Assembly: GCF_009729415.1 (NCBI RefSeq) | Contig: NZ_MPKW01000018.1 | Span: forward strand, 124,001-188,000 | DNA from: Mycolicibacterium sp. CBMA 234 | Lineage (GTDB): Bacteria; Actinomycetota; Actinomycetes; Mycobacteriales; Mycobacteriaceae | Direction: 5' to 3' | Length of the DNA: 64,000 nucleotides | In this document: piece by piece, positions 1 through 10,861 of the stretch | Layout: every line of letters begins with the position of its first letter | Numbering within the stretch: the first letter of the stretch is position 1 | The notes under the pieces: model-generated | The model's input: the letters and a program-made list of their open reading frames with translations, nothing else | What the model was told of the DNA's origin: nothing | The model's database searches: none | Program-made: the position numbers and the translations under genes

Positions 1-1
1 C

Positions 2-67
2 GCCAACCAGCTGGCCGGTCTGGCCGCGGCGGCTGCCCTGCAGTCCGAGCGCTGGAGTCGGGAATAA
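2..67 (+). CDS. C-terminal tail of an upstream gene (partial)
   Basis: An open frame enters from the left edge and ends at TAA 65-67, giving about 21 alanine-rich residues ending in QSERWSRE. It runs in the same direction as the Fe-S carrier gene that follows. In M. tuberculosis the gene beside the Rv2204c homologue is Rv2205c, a glycerate-kinase-like gene, so that is the positional guess. The visible tail is too short to confirm any family. Confidence 0.4.
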   Translation, partial: ANQLAGLAAAAALQSERWSRE

Positions 68-139
68 CGGCCGGACAAGGTACCGTTGATGGTGCCTGAA
101 TGAATGCTTAGGCAATCGAGTGCGCACCAGGGAGATGCA

Positions 140-508
140 ATGACTGTTGAGGACACGACCAGCACCGGTACCTCGACCGAGACGCACGGCGTGGTCTTGA
201 GCGACGCCGCGGCCACCAAGGCCAAGGCCCTGCTGGATCAGGAAGGCCGTGACGACCTGGCCCTGCGTATCGCCGTGCAACCGGGCGGCTGCGCTGGCCT
301 GCGTTACAACCTGTTCTTCGATGACCGCACCCTCGACGGTGATCTCACCAAGAATGTCGGCGGCGTCAACCTGACCGTCGACCGGATGAGTGCCCCCTAC
401 GTGCAGGGCGCCGTCATCGACTTCGTCGACACCATCGAGAAGCAGGGCTTCACCATCGACAACCCGAACGCCACAGGCTCTTGCGCCTGCGGCGACTCGT
501 TCAACTGA
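140..508 (+). CDS. erpA: A-type iron-sulfur carrier protein (ErpA/HesB-like, Rv2204c homologue)
   Basis: This 122-residue cytoplasmic protein is expected to take a nascent Fe-S cluster and hand it to apo-enzymes. The HesB/IscA fold is recognised by QPGGCAGLRYNLFF and a C-terminal GSCACGD. The three cluster-binding cysteines of the family are visible as C51, C115 and C117. I start at ATG 140 because GGGAGA lies just upstream; an in-frame ATG at 104 has no ribosome site. It lies next to respiratory genes rich in Fe-S and haem, including the Rieske protein QcrA. It is convergent with the next gene and ends in a shared hairpin. Confidence 0.85.
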   Translation: MTVEDTTSTGTSTETHGVVLSDAAATKAKALLDQEGRDDLALRIAVQPGGCAGLRYNLFFDDRTLDGDLTKNVGGVNLTVDRMSAPYVQGAVIDFVDTIEKQGFTIDNPNATGSCACGDSFN

Positions 509-518
509 TGTGACGAGT

Positions 519-547
519 CCGTCGGACTCCTACAGGGAGTCCGACGG
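519..547. terminator. Bidirectional hairpin terminator between convergent genes
   Basis: A perfect 12-bp inverted repeat (arms 519-530 and 536-547, arm CCGTCGGACTCC) with a 5-nt loop sits between the stop codons of the Fe-S carrier gene and the convergent membrane-protein gene, overlapping the latter's stop. There is no T-tract, as is usual in mycobacteria. Confidence 0.7.
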
Positions 548-1171
548 GCGGGGCAGATACGAACAGACCAGGTTTTCGCGCGGCTGCACGAGCAGCTGAG
601 CGACGGCCTGGACTTCGTTGTTTTTGGGCGCGGTACCCCGCGGCAGCCGGCCCGACGGCGCCACCTTCATGGTGAACAACACCTGCGCCTGATTCGGTGA
701 CAGCATCACGATCTTGTCGATCGACGTCACGTCGGCCCGGCTGAACTGCTTGCGGAACGCGTCGCTGGCCAGCACCGCCACGGTGAAGTCCGTGGAGTGG
801 TCCGTGACGCCGTCGTACAACCCGCACAGCGCATGCCGGGCCACGGCTTCCTTGTCCTGATGCAGCAGCGCGTCCAGATAATTCTGAATGGTGGACTTGG
901 CCGTGGCCTGCGTCAGTCCGCGATCACCGGAGTCGTGTACCGCGAAGATGATGCCGCCGATGACCGCCGCGACGACCGCCACCGACCCGACGATCAGCAG
1001 GATTCGCTTGGTGTTGTTGCCGCCGTGCGACGGGTACGACACCGGCGGCGGAAGCGTTGTCGGGTAGGCCGGCGGGGGCCCGGCGTAAGGGGCACCGTAG
1101 GTGGAGTTCCCCGGACCCGGCTGCGGGGGAATGGATTCCGGGTACGGATATGCGCCGTCCATGTTGCCCAC
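530..1171 (-). CDS. Proline-rich single-pass membrane protein (Rv2203 homologue)
   Basis: The protein has 213 residues. The N-terminal 50 are rich in Pro, Gly and Tyr. One hydrophobic segment (about residues 56-78) follows a short basic patch (NNTKR). An extracytoplasmic domain of about 130 residues comes after it and contains two cysteines (LCGLY and LVCSY) that could form a disulfide. This layout, a Pro-rich cytoplasmic tail, one membrane segment and a small alpha/beta domain, is common among DUF4878-like mycobacterial proteins of unknown function. An ATG three codons downstream (1162) is an alternative start. It is divergent from adoK with 65 bp between them. No function is proposed. Confidence 0.7.
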   Translation of the reverse strand: MGNMDGAYPYPESIPPQPGPGNSTYGAPYAGPPPAYPTTLPPPVSYPSHGGNNTKRILLIVGSVAVVAAVIGGIIFAVHDSGDRGLTQATAKSTIQNYLDALLHQDKEAVARHALCGLYDGVTDHSTDFTVAVLASDAFRKQFSRADVTSIDKIVMLSPNQAQVLFTMKVAPSGRLPRGTAPKNNEVQAVAQLLVQPRENLVCSYLPRPSDSL

Positions 1172-1227
1172 AGGCTAGCGCACCCGGGCGGGCAGACCGG
1201 TCCGGCTACTCCAGGTGCGCTAGGTAA

Positions 1228-2211
<984 letters not shown>

Positions 2212-2217
2212 CCGGAT

Positions 2218-2239
2218 GGCCCCGGGGCGACCCGGGGCC
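2218..2239. terminator. Bidirectional hairpin between adoK and asnB
   Basis: A perfect 9-bp inverted repeat (GGCCCCGGG at 2218-2226, GCGA loop, CCCGGGGCC at 2231-2239) fills the 27-bp gap between two convergent genes and touches the asnB stop codon. Confidence 0.65.
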
Positions 2240-4173
2240 TACAGCTCGACCGGGTACACCGGTTCGCTGATCCGCGGCGTGACGCTGCCCTCGATAAAAA
2301 TGGCGTGCCACAGCATGAAGATCAGCACCGTCCACAGTCGGCGGCTGTGATCGCTGACGCCGTTTCGGTGCTCTTCGAGCATCTGTCGCACCGCGTCGAG
2401 GTTGATCAGGTCGCCGGTCTGCGACGCGTTGACCGTCGCGTAGGCCCAGTCCAACAGCTCGCCGGAGCGCAGCCAGTGCCGGATCGGCACCGGGAAGCCC
2501 AGCTTCGCGCGGTGCAGCACGTGCGCGGGAATGATGGGCTCCAACGCCCGGCGCAACGCGTACTTGGTCGTGGTGCGCGTGATCTTCTGGTCGTACGGCA
2601 GCTTCGCGGCGACCGCGAACACCTCGGGATCCAGGAACGGCACCCGCAGCTCCAGCGAGTTGGCCATGGTCACCTTGTCGGCCTTGACCAGGATGTCGCC
2701 GCGCAGCCAGGTGAACAGGTCCAGGTGCTGCATGCGGGCCACCGGATCCCAGCCGGTGGATTCGGCGTAGATCGGCGCCGTCACATCGGTGTGGGTCCAG
2801 TCCGGGTTGAACTGCGCCAGTGTCGCGCGCAGCTGCTCATCGGAGAAGCTGCGGGCGTTGCCGTAGTAGCGCTCCTCGAGTGTCAGGGACCCGCGGTGCA
2901 GCAGGCTCTTGCCGCGCATGCCGTCCGGCAAGGACTTCGACGCTTTCCCGAGCCCGCGGCGCAGTCCGCGCGGGACCCGGTCAAAGGCCTTGAGCGACAA
3001 CGGCTCCCGGTAGATGGTGTAGCCGCCGAACAGCTCGTCGGCGCCCTCTCCGGAGAGCACCACCTTGACGTGCTTGCGGGCTTCGCGGGCGATGAAGAAC
3101 AGCGGCACCAGCGCCGGGTCGGCCACGGGTTCGTCGAGGTACCAGACGATCTCGGGCAGCGCTTCGACGAACTCGGCCTGGCTGACCACCTTCGTCACGT
3201 GCCGGGCCCCGATGGCTTCGGCGGACGCGACGGCCACGTCGACCTCGGAGAAGCCCTCACGCTCGAAACCGGTGGTGAACGTGATCAGCTTCGGGTTGTG
3301 CCGCATCGCCAGCGCGGCGATGGCGGTGGAGTCGATGCCGCCGGATAGGAACGCGCCGACGGTGACGTCCGCCCGCATGTGCTTGGCGACGGAATCCTCG
3401 AGCACGGCGGTGATTTCGTCGTACCGGGTCTGCTCTTGCCCTGTGATAAACGGCACAGGGGTGAATTTCGGCTTGAAGTACCGCGTCACTTCGGGCTGCT
3501 GGCCCGGACGGATGCGGGCATAGCTACCCGACTCCAGCCGGCGGATGCCGCGCTGCAGCGTCTCGGGCTCGGGCACGTACTGCAGCACGGTGTAGTGCTC
3601 GACGGCGCGCTCGTCGATGCTCAGATCGATCCCGGCCCGGTCGGCCAGGTCCAGCAGGCACTTCTTCTCGCTGGCCAGGATGGTGCCGCCGGGGCCCGTC
3701 GCCATATACAGCGGCTTGATGCCGAAGGGGTCGCGGGCGCAGAACAACTCGCGGGTCTCGGTGTCCCACAGGGCGAACGCGAACATGCCCCGCAGTCGGC
3801 TCAGCGCCTCGGTGCCCCAGTGGTGGTAGGCCGCGACGATGGTCTCGCTGTCGCCCTCGGTGGCGAATGTGGCGCCGAATTCGGCGCTGAGCTGCTCGCG
3901 CAACTCCAGGTAGTTGTAGATCTCGCCGTTGAAGACCAGCTCATAGCGACCGGGGGCCTCCGGCGGTCCCCAGCGCAGCGGCTGATGGCTGTGCGCGATG
4001 TCGATGAAGGACAACCGGTTGAAGCCGAAGGTCACCGTGCCGTCCGACCAGGTGCCACCCGGTTCGTCGGGGCCCCGGTGCCGCATCAGATGCGTGGCTA
4101 CCGAGACCGCTTCGACAAGGTCGGTCGATGGGTCGGCAACAGGGTCGGCCAGATAGGCCAGCAGTCCGCACAC
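2239..4173 (-). CDS. asnB: Glutamine-hydrolysing asparagine synthetase
   Basis: AsnB (644 residues) makes asparagine from aspartate, glutamine and ATP. The protein begins MCGLLAYL, so Cys2 becomes the N-terminal nucleophile of the class II glutaminase domain. The glutaminase half carries RHRGPDEPG and FNGEIYN. The synthetase half carries the PP-loop SGGIDSTA and later LSGEGADELFGGY and KADKVTMANSLELRVPFLD. Length is close to M. tuberculosis Rv2201. Besides making asparagine, AsnB homologues in Corynebacteriales (LtsA) amidate diaminopimelate in peptidoglycan, so that role should be kept in mind. It is divergent from ctaC. Confidence 0.93.
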   Translation of the reverse strand: MCGLLAYLADPVADPSTDLVEAVSVATHLMRHRGPDEPGGTWSDGTVTFGFNRLSFIDIAHSHQPLRWGPPEAPGRYELVFNGEIYNYLELREQLSAEFGATFATEGDSETIVAAYHHWGTEALSRLRGMFAFALWDTETRELFCARDPFGIKPLYMATGPGGTILASEKKCLLDLADRAGIDLSIDERAVEHYTVLQYVPEPETLQRGIRRLESGSYARIRPGQQPEVTRYFKPKFTPVPFITGQEQTRYDEITAVLEDSVAKHMRADVTVGAFLSGGIDSTAIAALAMRHNPKLITFTTGFEREGFSEVDVAVASAEAIGARHVTKVVSQAEFVEALPEIVWYLDEPVADPALVPLFFIAREARKHVKVVLSGEGADELFGGYTIYREPLSLKAFDRVPRGLRRGLGKASKSLPDGMRGKSLLHRGSLTLEERYYGNARSFSDEQLRATLAQFNPDWTHTDVTAPIYAESTGWDPVARMQHLDLFTWLRGDILVKADKVTMANSLELRVPFLDPEVFAVAAKLPYDQKITRTTTKYALRRALEPIIPAHVLHRAKLGFPVPIRHWLRSGELLDWAYATVNASQTGDLINLDAVRQMLEEHRNGVSDHSRRLWTVLIFMLWHAIFIEGSVTPRISEPVYPVEL

Positions 4174-4311
4174 GGCGCCAGTATGCCTGTTCAGACAGGT
4201 GAACTCAGAACCGACGGCGCCGATTGGCCGGTCGCTTCGCTTGGCGCCGTGGGGGTGGTCTACGCTGCGTAGTATTCGACCGGCTAGACCGACCTCTAGG
4301 AGGGCCTAAAC
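4174..4311. promoter_or_regulatory. Divergent asnB/ctaC promoter region with two small palindromes
   Basis: This 138-bp gap holds CCTGT-TCAG-ACAGG (4186-4199) near the asnB start and TACGC-T-GCGTA (4261-4271) running into a TAGTAT hexamer (4270-4275), a possible -10 for ctaC. AGGAGGG at 4298-4304 is a strong ribosome site for the GTG start of ctaC. The regulatory reading is inference. Confidence 0.4.
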
Positions 4312-5352
4312 GTGACCGCTCGCGGGCTCCGTTTGGTGGCGTTGTCCGCCATTCTCGGCGCGTCAACGTTGCTGCTCAGCGGATGCAGCTGGCAGACCGT
4401 ATTCGGCTTGGGCTGGCCGGAGGGTATTACCCCCGAAGCCCATGCAAACCGTGACCTGTGGGTCTGGTCGGTCATCGCCTCGTTCGTCGTCGGCGCCATT
4501 GTGTGGGCGCTGATCTTCTGGGCGATGGCGTTCCATCGCAAGAAGAAGACCGACACGGAGCTGCCCCGCCAGTTCGGCTACAACATGCCGCTGGAACTGG
4601 TGCTCACCGTCGTGCCATTCCTCATCATCTCGGTGCTCTTCTACTTCACCGTCGTGGTGCAGGAGAAGATGATGGACCACAGCAAGCCTGCTGAGGTCAC
4701 CATCGACGTCACCGCGTTCCAGTGGAACTGGAAGTTCGGCTACCAGAAGGTCGCCTTCAACGACAACACCTTCTCTTATGACGGCGTCGACGCCGCTCGT
4801 AAGGAAGCCATGACGTCCAAGCCCGAGGGCAAGGACGAGCACGGCGAGGAGAAGGTCGGTGCCATCCGCGGCATCAACCCCGAGGACCGCACCTACCTGA
4901 ACTTCGACAAGGTCGAGACCATCGGCACCAGCACCGAGATTCCGATCTTGGTCCTGCCGAAGGGCAAGCGCATCGAGTTCCAGATCGCCTCGGCTGACGT
5001 GATCCACGGCTTCTGGGTGCCGGAGTTCCTGTTCAAGCGGGACGTCATCCCGAACCCCAAGGCCAACCATTCGGACAACATCTTCCAGGTCACCGAGATC
5101 GAGAAGACAGGTCCGTTCGTCGGCCGCTGCACCGAGATGTGCGGTACCTACCACTCGATGATGAACTTCGAGGTGCGTGTGGTGGAGCCGGAGCAGTTCA
5201 AGGCTTACCTGCAGTACCGCGTTGATCACCCGAAGGGGACCAACGCCGACGCGCTGGTGTCGATTGGTCTGCCCCCGGTAGCCCAGACGACCCATCCGTT
5301 CGACTCTCGCCGCGGCGAGCAGGCCGGTTCGCCGTCTCAGGCGAGCAAGTAG
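4312..5352 (+). CDS. ctaC: Cytochrome c oxidase subunit II (aa3 branch)
   Basis: Subunit II (346 residues) carries the CuA centre that takes electrons from the bcc complex. A lipoprotein signal ends in LSGC. Two membrane segments follow (about residues 45-70 and 90-115), then the cupredoxin domain with FQWNWKF. The CuA ligand set C273-x-E275-x-C277, H281 and M284 ([12 protein letters not shown]) is complete. A charged insertion (about residues 160-190) is typical of actinobacterial CtaC, which sits in the bcc-aa3 supercomplex. GTG 4312 follows AGGAGGG. ctaF follows after 10 bp. Confidence 0.95.
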   Translation: MTARGLRLVALSAILGASTLLLSGCSWQTVFGLGWPEGITPEAHANRDLWVWSVIASFVVGAIVWALIFWAMAFHRKKKTDTELPRQFGYNMPLELVLTVVPFLIISVLFYFTVVVQEKMMDHSKPAEVTIDVTAFQWNWKFGYQKVAFNDNTFSYDGVDAARKEAMTSKPEGKDEHGEEKVGAIRGINPEDRTYLNFDKVETIGTSTEIPILVLPKGKRIEFQIASADVIHGFWVPEFLFKRDVIPNPKANHSDNIFQVTEIEKTGPFVGRCTEMCGTYHSMMNFEVRVVEPEQFKAYLQYRVDHPKGTNADALVSIGLPPVAQTTHPFDSRRGEQAGSPSQASK

Positions 5353-5362
5353 GGGATACGCC

Positions 5363-5782
5363 ATGCATATCGAAGCCCGACTTTTCGAGATTCTGACCGC
5401 CTTCTTCGCCTTGGCGACCGTTGGCTACGGCGTATTGACCGCGCTGTACGCCAACGGTGGCATCGAGTGGGCCGGCACGACCGCGCTGGTGCTGACCACC
5501 GGCCTGTCGCTGATCATCGGCACGTTCTTCCGGTTCGTGGCCCGTCGCCTTGACACCCGGCCTGAGGACTACGAAGACGCCGAGGTCTCTGACGGCGCCG
5601 GCGAGCTGGGCTTCTTCAGCCCGCACAGCTGGTGGCCGCTGCTGATCGCGCTGTCGGCCTCCACCGTCGCCGTCGGTATTGCCCTGTGGCTGCCGTGGCT
5701 GATGGTGGCTGGTATCTGCTTCGTGCTGGCCACTGTGGCCGGCTTGGTGTTCGAGTACTACACCGGCCCGGAAAAGCACTGA
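5363..5782 (+). CDS. ctaF: Cytochrome c oxidase subunit IV, actinobacterial type
   Basis: CtaF is a 139-residue membrane protein, the actinobacterial fourth subunit of the aa3 oxidase. Four hydrophobic segments are visible: two in the first 55 residues, then two after a charged stretch ([11 protein letters not shown]). It ends in [11 protein letters not shown]. It is co-transcribed with ctaC and its stop is followed by a strong hairpin. Confidence 0.93.
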   Translation: MHIEARLFEILTAFFALATVGYGVLTALYANGGIEWAGTTALVLTTGLSLIIGTFFRFVARRLDTRPEDYEDAEVSDGAGELGFFSPHSWWPLLIALSASTVAVGIALWLPWLMVAGICFVLATVAGLVFEYYTGPEKH

Positions 5783-5794
5783 TACCAGCGCACA

Positions 5795-5827
5795 TTGTGA
5801 CCTGACCGCACTGCGGTCAGGTCACAA
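5795..5827 (+). terminator. Terminator of the ctaC-ctaF operon
   Basis: A perfect 16-bp inverted repeat (arm TTGTGACCTGACCGCA, 5795-5810; partner 5812-5827) starts 12 bp after ctaF. Flanking CGCAC (5789-5793) and GTGCG (5830-5834) can extend the stem. There is no T-tract. Confidence 0.75.
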
Positions 5828-5951
5828 CCGTGCGTCAGATGGTTCTATGGCGGCGTCCGTGCGGCCACGTCGGACCCATCTTGGGTAATGTTGCCGCAGC
5901 GCGGTGTTCCGTAGCTGCAGCGACATAGTGGTCGAGAGGGATTAGGCGTAC

Positions 5952-6773
5952 GTGAGCGGGTCAAATTCCCCGGGCTCGGATGATGCGGCCCGGGAGCCAT
6001 CGGGCGGTGGCGAGGGCACCGGCGAAACCGAGATCTATTCGCAGGCCTATTCGGCGCCCGAGTCCGAGCATTTCACCATTGCGCCGTACGTGGCGCCGGA
6101 GCCGGCGCTCTACGACTACGACAGCTACGAAGCTAAATCCGACGACAGTGACGTCCCACCGCCGCGATGGCCGTGGGTCGTCGGTGTGGTCGCCATCATC
6201 GCGGCGATCTCGTTGGTGGCGTCTGTTGCCATCTTGGTGACCCGCAATACCAGCTCGGAGAACGTCGCGACACCGCCGACCAGCAGCACCACGTCGGCGC
6301 CGCCGTTCCAAGACGAGTTCACCACCACGACCACGCCGCCGCCACCCACGACGTCGGAGGCCCCACCGCCTCCACCTCCGCCGCCACCGTCGACCGTGAC
6401 GGTCACGCAGCCGCCGCCGTCGGAAGCGCCGCCCCCACCGCCGGCCCCCAGCACTCCGGCCGCAGTAGCGCCGCCGGCGCCGACGTCGGCACCCCCGACC
6501 GGCCCGCGGTATGTCACGTACCGGATTTGGGGCACCAAGGCGCCGCTGGACCGCATTTCGGTGACCTACACCGACGCTGCGGGGCGCCAGCGCACCCAGC
6601 AGAACGTATACATCCCTTGGATGATCACGCTGACGCCGATCTCGATGTCCGATGTGGGCACGGTCCAGGCATCCAGCCTGTTGCGGCTGAGCCACCTGAA
6701 TTGTTCGATTGTGACCAGCGACGGCCAGACCCTGGCCTCGCAGACAAACGATGATTGGCAGACGAGCTGTTAA
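5952..6773 (+). CDS. mmpS3: MmpS-family membrane protein, MmpS3-like
   Basis: The protein has 273 residues: an acidic cytoplasmic N-terminus, one membrane segment (about residues 74-96), a long Thr/Pro linker with runs of up to nine prolines, and a C-terminal MmpS beta domain starting at [20 protein letters not shown]. MmpS proteins usually partner MmpL lipid or siderophore exporters, but no mmpL lies nearby. MmpS3 in M. tuberculosis (Rv2198c) also lies alone beside ctaC/ctaF. The GTG start has only a distant GAGAGGG. The stop overlaps the next ATG (TAATG), which indicates translational coupling. Confidence 0.85.
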   Translation: MSGSNSPGSDDAAREPSGGGEGTGETEIYSQAYSAPESEHFTIAPYVAPEPALYDYDSYEAKSDDSDVPPPRWPWVVGVVAIIAAISLVASVAILVTRNTSSENVATPPTSSTTSAPPFQDEFTTTTTPPPPTTSEAPPPPPPPPPSTVTVTQPPPSEAPPPPPAPSTPAAVAPPAPTSAPPTGPRYVTYRIWGTKAPLDRISVTYTDAAGRQRTQQNVYIPWMITLTPISMSDVGTVQASSLLRLSHLNCSIVTSDGQTLASQTNDDWQTSC

Positions 6774-7444
6774 TGCCGTACAACTCTGAGACTTCACCCC
6801 GTTCGCGCGTGACGGGTGGTAGCCCCGAGCAACTGGACCGCATCCTCCTCGGTGTCTGCGTCGGCCTGTGGCTAGCTGCCCTCGGGGCCGGCGTGGCCGC
6901 CGTCGTCACGCTGGTGGATCTGGGCACCAAGCATCCGGCGGGTTCGGGGTCGTCGCACACCCCGTGGTTGCTGTACAGCGTGATCGGCATTTCGGCTGCG
7001 GTGATCCTCGGGGCCATCCCGCTGTTGCTGCGGGCCCGCCGTGGCGGCGCTGCGCCGCTGCCGCTGCTCGGTGGCGGACCGGCCGACGCGGGGGACCGCG
7101 GCGCCGCTGGAGAGGCCCCGCAGAGTGCGCTCCGGTCTTTCGATGATCCGGTCGTGCGTCGGTATTCGGCGTCGCCGGCGACCAGCATGGTCGGTTTTCC
7201 GGTGGCGGCGGTGGATCAGTTGTGGCTGCGGTGCACCGTCGGTATCGCGGCCGCCATGGGTGCCGCGACGCTTTTCATCTTCCTGGGCTCGTACATGCTG
7301 GCTGACCGCCATGACGAACTGGCCTGGATGCTGTTGGGTCTGGCCTTGGTCATCACGGTCGGCATGGTGGCCATTCCCTGGTACTGCCTACGTGGGCTGC
7401 ACGCGGTGCTGGAGGCTTCGGCCGAGGATTCCCGCTCCGCCTAG
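6773..7444 (+). CDS. DUF2561-like integral membrane protein (Rv2197c homologue)
   Basis: The protein has 223 residues and four hydrophobic segments: two near the N-terminus (LLGVCVGLWLAALGAGVAAV and a segment ending AILGAIPLLL) and two near the C-terminus, separated by a polar loop of about 80 residues. I start at ATG 6773 because it overlaps the mmpS3 stop; an in-frame codon at 6755 lies inside mmpS3. Position between mmpS3 and the qcr genes matches Rv2197c. Function is unknown; context suggests an envelope or respiratory accessory role. Confidence 0.75.
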   Translation: MPYNSETSPRSRVTGGSPEQLDRILLGVCVGLWLAALGAGVAAVVTLVDLGTKHPAGSGSSHTPWLLYSVIGISAAVILGAIPLLLRARRGGAAPLPLLGGGPADAGDRGAAGEAPQSALRSFDDPVVRRYSASPATSMVGFPVAAVDQLWLRCTVGIAAAMGAATLFIFLGSYMLADRHDELAWMLLGLALVITVGMVAIPWYCLRGLHAVLEASAEDSRSA

Positions 7445-7448
7445 CGTT

Positions 7449-7640
7449 GGGCGCGAAGGCCCGGATCGTGCGCTGTGCGATGCCGGTGAGGTACTCCGGT
7501 CGGTTCCGGCTGGGATTTCTCCGCGGGTAATAGCCCGTTCGACGAGTTTGCCGCTGCGGCGGAACCGTTCCTCCCAGAAGGTGGTCTGGGCCGCTCGGGT
7601 GTCGCCGCTGTCGTGGGCACCGGTCACCGGTCACCGGTGG
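7449..7640 (-). pseudogene. Possible remnant of a TetR-type regulator C-terminus
   Basis: On the minus strand one frame reads ERFRRSGKLVERAITRGEIPAGTD, here written as the short motif RAITRGEIPAGTD, which resembles the helix-8 region of TetR regulators. At about 7495 the expected continuation PEYLTGIAQ moves to another frame, as if one base had been lost. No DNA-binding domain is found upstream. A three-copy tandem CACCGGT repeat (7618-7638) lies at the upstream edge. The match is short and could be chance. Confidence 0.3.
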
Positions 7641-8009
7641 CAGTGCTCAGCAGCTCGTCGACTGTTCACCGACGCCGGGTGAGATGAATACGCGCACAGC
7701 ATGATTGCGGCGAATCTCGACCACTTCCTCATTGACACGACCCCGGACGGACGACACGTCGCCGCTAGTGACGCCCCGCGACGTGGCAATCGGCTTCCAT
7801 GCCTGGCTCTGCGGGGAGTTCCCGCGGCTCACGGCGCCGTCGATGATCGGCCAACACCGCTGGCATCTCGCATGCGAGTTCGGCACTTGGATCGAAGCGG
7901 CATTCGCTTGACCACCCTGGTGGGGTAGGGGAGTGGCCCGTCGTCGAACGTGAAGTAGGTGCCGATATCGGGGCTTGGAATGGCCATCTAGTTCACGCTC
8001 GACGCACAA
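7641..8009. other. Non-coding or decayed stretch, no recognisable gene
   Basis: Between the possible TetR remnant and the qcr terminator I see only short frames, for example a 52-codon minus-strand frame from ATG 7987 containing YFTFDDGP and a plus-strand frame ending at 7911. None matches a family I recognise. M. tuberculosis has no gene here. Confidence 0.45.
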
Positions 8010-8055
8010 ACGACTGCGGCCCGGTCTGGCGTTAACCAGACCGGGCCGCAGTCGT
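8010..8055 (-). terminator. Terminator of the ctaE-qcrCAB operon
   Basis: A perfect 20-bp inverted repeat (8010-8029 and 8036-8055, arm ACGACTGCGGCCCGGTCTGG) with a CGTTAA loop lies 9 bp beyond the qcrB stop. It is the strongest hairpin in the window and lacks a T-tract. Confidence 0.85.
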
Positions 8056-8063
8056 AGATGGAA

Positions 8064-9701
8064 CTAGTGGTGGCCGTTGGAGCCGTTGGGCGAGTTCTCG
8101 TCCTGGTACTCCTTGAGCGCGGTGAGCGCCTTGTGCTCAGCGGCGTGCTCCGCGTCCGCCAGGGCGGCCTGCTCGGCGGCCGAGTCGGCGAACAGGAAGC
8201 TACCGGTGCCGGGCGAGCCGGCCGATCCGAGCTTGTTCATGCGCTTCGGCAGCGCGGCACCCTGGTACTCCAGCGGGAGCGGGTGGCCATGGTCGTCGAC
8301 CGGGCCCAGCGGCTGGTGCAGCTCGACGTACGCGCCGTGCGGCAGCCGCTTGATGATGCCGGTCTCGATGCCGTGCTCCAGCACCGCGCGGTCGCTGCGC
8401 TGCAGACCCACACACCAGCGGTAGGTCAAGTAGTAGACGATCGCAGGCAGCACGACCATGCCGATACGACCGATCCAGGTCGTCGCGTTCAGCGAGATGT
8501 CGAACTTCAGCGCGATGATGTCGTTCATCGCGGCGAGGGTCAGCACCATGTAGAACGAGATGGCCATGGCACCGATCGCGGTGCGGACCGGCACGTCGCG
8601 CGGACGCTGCAGCAGGTTGTGGTGGGCGTCGTCCCCGGTGAACTTCCGCTCCAGGAACGGCCACGCGATCAGCAGACCGAACACCACGCCCATGAGCAGG
8701 GCGACACCCATGACGGCCGGGATGGTGTGGCCGAACGGGTAGAACTCCCACGCGGGCCAGATACGGGCCAGACCTTCGGTCCACATCATATAGAAGTCGG
8801 GCTGGCTACCAGCGGACACCTGCGAGGGCTTATATGGGCCGAGCTCCCAGATCGGGTTGATCTGCAGCAGGCCACCCATGATGCCGAGGACACCGGTGAC
8901 CAGGGCGAAGAAGGCGCCGCCCTTGATCGCGAACACCGGCATGACGCGCACGCCGACGACGTTCTTCTCGGTGCGGCCGGGACCGGGGAACTGGGTGTGC
9001 TTCTGGAACCACACCAGCGCCAGGTGCGCGCCGACCAGAGCCAGGATGATGCCCGGGATCAGCAGGATGTGCAGGGCGTACATGCGCGGGATGATGATGT
9101 TGCCCGGGAAGTCGCCACCGAACAGCGCCCAGTGCATCCAGGTGCCGATCACTGGGATACCCAGGGTGATCGACGACAGCGCGGCGCGCAGACCGATGCC
9201 CGACAGCAGGTCGTCGGGCAACGAGTAACCGAAGTAGCCCTCGAACATGGCCAGGATCAGCAGCAGCGAGCCGATCATCCAGTTGGCCTCACGCGGGCGC
9301 CGGAACGCGCCGGTGAAGAAGATGCGCGCCATGTGGACCATGATCGACGCGGCGAACATGAGCGCGGCCCAGTGGTGAATCTGGCGGACGAAGAGGCCGC
9401 CACGGACCTCGAAGGAGATCTCCAGGGCCGACTCGTAGGCCCGCGACATCTCCACACCGCGCAGCGGCTGGTAGACGCCGTGGTAGACGACCTCGGTCAT
9501 CGACGGATCGAAGAACAAGGTCAGGTACACGCCGGTGAGCAGCAGCACGAGGAAGCTGTACAGCGCGATCTCACCGAGCATGAAGGACCAGTGTGTCGGG
9601 AAGACCTTGTTCAGCTGCCGGCGTACGGCGGCCGACGGGTGGTACCGCGAGTCGATCGCATCGCCTTGTGCGGCAGCGATGTCAGCGAGCTTGGGACTCA
9701 T
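8064..9701 (-). CDS. qcrB: Cytochrome bcc complex cytochrome b subunit
   Basis: QcrB (545 residues) holds haems bL and bH and the menaquinol oxidation site. The haem ligands are visible as H109/H123 in one helix and H211/H226 in another. The Qo-site region [11 protein letters not shown] contains the threonine (T308 here) that corresponds to the residue linked to telacebec (Q203) resistance in M. tuberculosis (T313). An actinobacterial C-terminal extension of over 100 residues follows the cytochrome b core. The start ATG overlaps the qcrA stop by 4 nt (ATGA). Confidence 0.95.
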   Translation of the reverse strand: MSPKLADIAAAQGDAIDSRYHPSAAVRRQLNKVFPTHWSFMLGEIALYSFLVLLLTGVYLTLFFDPSMTEVVYHGVYQPLRGVEMSRAYESALEISFEVRGGLFVRQIHHWAALMFAASIMVHMARIFFTGAFRRPREANWMIGSLLLILAMFEGYFGYSLPDDLLSGIGLRAALSSITLGIPVIGTWMHWALFGGDFPGNIIIPRMYALHILLIPGIILALVGAHLALVWFQKHTQFPGPGRTEKNVVGVRVMPVFAIKGGAFFALVTGVLGIMGGLLQINPIWELGPYKPSQVSAGSQPDFYMMWTEGLARIWPAWEFYPFGHTIPAVMGVALLMGVVFGLLIAWPFLERKFTGDDAHHNLLQRPRDVPVRTAIGAMAISFYMVLTLAAMNDIIALKFDISLNATTWIGRIGMVVLPAIVYYLTYRWCVGLQRSDRAVLEHGIETGIIKRLPHGAYVELHQPLGPVDDHGHPLPLEYQGAALPKRMNKLGSAGSPGTGSFLFADSAAEQAALADAEHAAEHKALTALKEYQDENSPNGSNGHH

Positions 9702-10861
9702 GATTTGCGCTCCCAGAATGCCGGTCCGACGGGTTCGATGAAGTCGCCGTTGGCGACCAGGTAGCCCTCTTTGTCAATCGTGATGGGCAGCTGCGCCAGG
9801 GCGCGAGCTGCCGGACCGAAGATCGGCCGCGCGAAGTGCAGCGCGTCGAACTGCGACTGATGGCAGGGGCACAGAATGCGGTAGGTCTGCTGCTCGTACA
9901 GCGAAGAGGGGCAGCCCAGGTGCGAGCACACCTTGGTGTACGCGAAGAAGTCACCGAAGTTGAAGCTCTCCTGACCCCGGCGCTTGACCACGCGGGACAA
10001 GTCCTCGGGCTTGATGCGGATGAGCATCACCGGGTTGCGCACGCCGAGAGCGATGGTCGACAGCTTTTCGTGGGACTCGAGGGTGGTGCCGTCGCCGTCC
10101 GATTCACGCCACGGGAACACGGTCTCCATGCCGCCGGCGTCCAGGTCTTCCGGACGCATCTTCACGAAAGGCGACTCGCCCGGCAGACCGGTGGCCCGGG
10201 CCATGAAGATCGTCTCGCCGTGGAAGCGGGGGGTCCAGCCGGAGGTCCACAGAACCGCCTTCTTGCCGTCAGCGGTGGGCACGACGGGCTTCCACGGGTT
10301 CTTGATCAGACCGCCGATGAAGGCGACCGCGGTGCCCAGACCGAACGCACCAAGGCCGACGCCGAGCGACAGGCCGATCAGCTTGCGGCGCTTGAGAGTT
10401 GACCCCTCGAGCGCATCGGTCAGGTTGGCTGCGACGGTGGCGCGGTGGACCTCGGGGGAGGCGCCGTCGTGGCGGTCCTGGATCGAGATCTCTTCCGGGA
10501 TGAACTTCTTCTGGAAGAGCACCGCACCGATGCCGATCGCCAGGACCGACAGACCGAAGGTCAGGCCGTACAGCGGGGTGGCCAGCGAGTAGATGAACTC
10601 ACCGTCCGACTCGAATGGCTTGTACTCCCACGGCCAGAACAGGAACACCAGCAGCAGGGCCAGGCCGAAGAAGCCACCGGCCAACAGCCAGGCCGCGACC
10701 TGACGCTCAGCACGCTTCTCCGCCTTGGTTCCCTCTACGGGCCAGCGGGGTTCCTTGAAGACGGTCGTGACGCCGTCGATCTTTCCGCCCAGCTCGACCA
10801 GTTCCTCGCGCGACATCTCGCGCAGTTCTGCGTCGCTGGGAATGTTCACGTCCTCGCTCAT
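9698..10861 (-). CDS. qcrA: Rieske iron-sulfur subunit of the bcc complex
   Basis: QcrA (387 residues) passes electrons from menaquinol to the dihaem cytochrome c. The 2Fe-2S ligands are visible as CSHLGC and CPCHQS. Actinobacterial QcrA has three membrane segments before the Rieske domain; they can be seen between about residues 55 and 190. I start at ATG 10861 because it overlaps the qcrC stop (ATGA), although the frame stays open for 19 more codons upstream. Confidence 0.94.
   Translation of the reverse strand: MSEDVNIPSDAELREMSREELVELGGKIDGVTTVFKEPRWPVEGTKAEKRAERQVAAWLLAGGFFGLALLLVFLFWPWEYKPFESDGEFIYSLATPLYGLTFGLSVLAIGIGAVLFQKKFIPEEISIQDRHDGASPEVHRATVAANLTDALEGSTLKRRKLIGLSLGVGLGAFGLGTAVAFIGGLIKNPWKPVVPTADGKKAVLWTSGWTPRFHGETIFMARATGLPGESPFVKMRPEDLDAGGMETVFPWRESDGDGTTLESHEKLSTIALGVRNPVMLIRIKPEDLSRVVKRRGQESFNFGDFFAYTKVCSHLGCPSSLYEQQTYRILCPCHQSQFDALHFARPIFGPAARALAQLPITIDKEGYLVANGDFIEPVGPAFWERKS

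Noticed and set aside
7830..7987. Possible polysaccharide deacetylase start (TFDDGP)
   Set aside because: Only one short motif within a 52-codon frame, without the following His motif or domain.
8058..9764. 568-codon plus-strand frame opposite qcrB
   Set aside because: It is the antisense of a clearly conserved gene, is full of Arg/Gly/Asp/His typical of high-GC shadows and matches no family.
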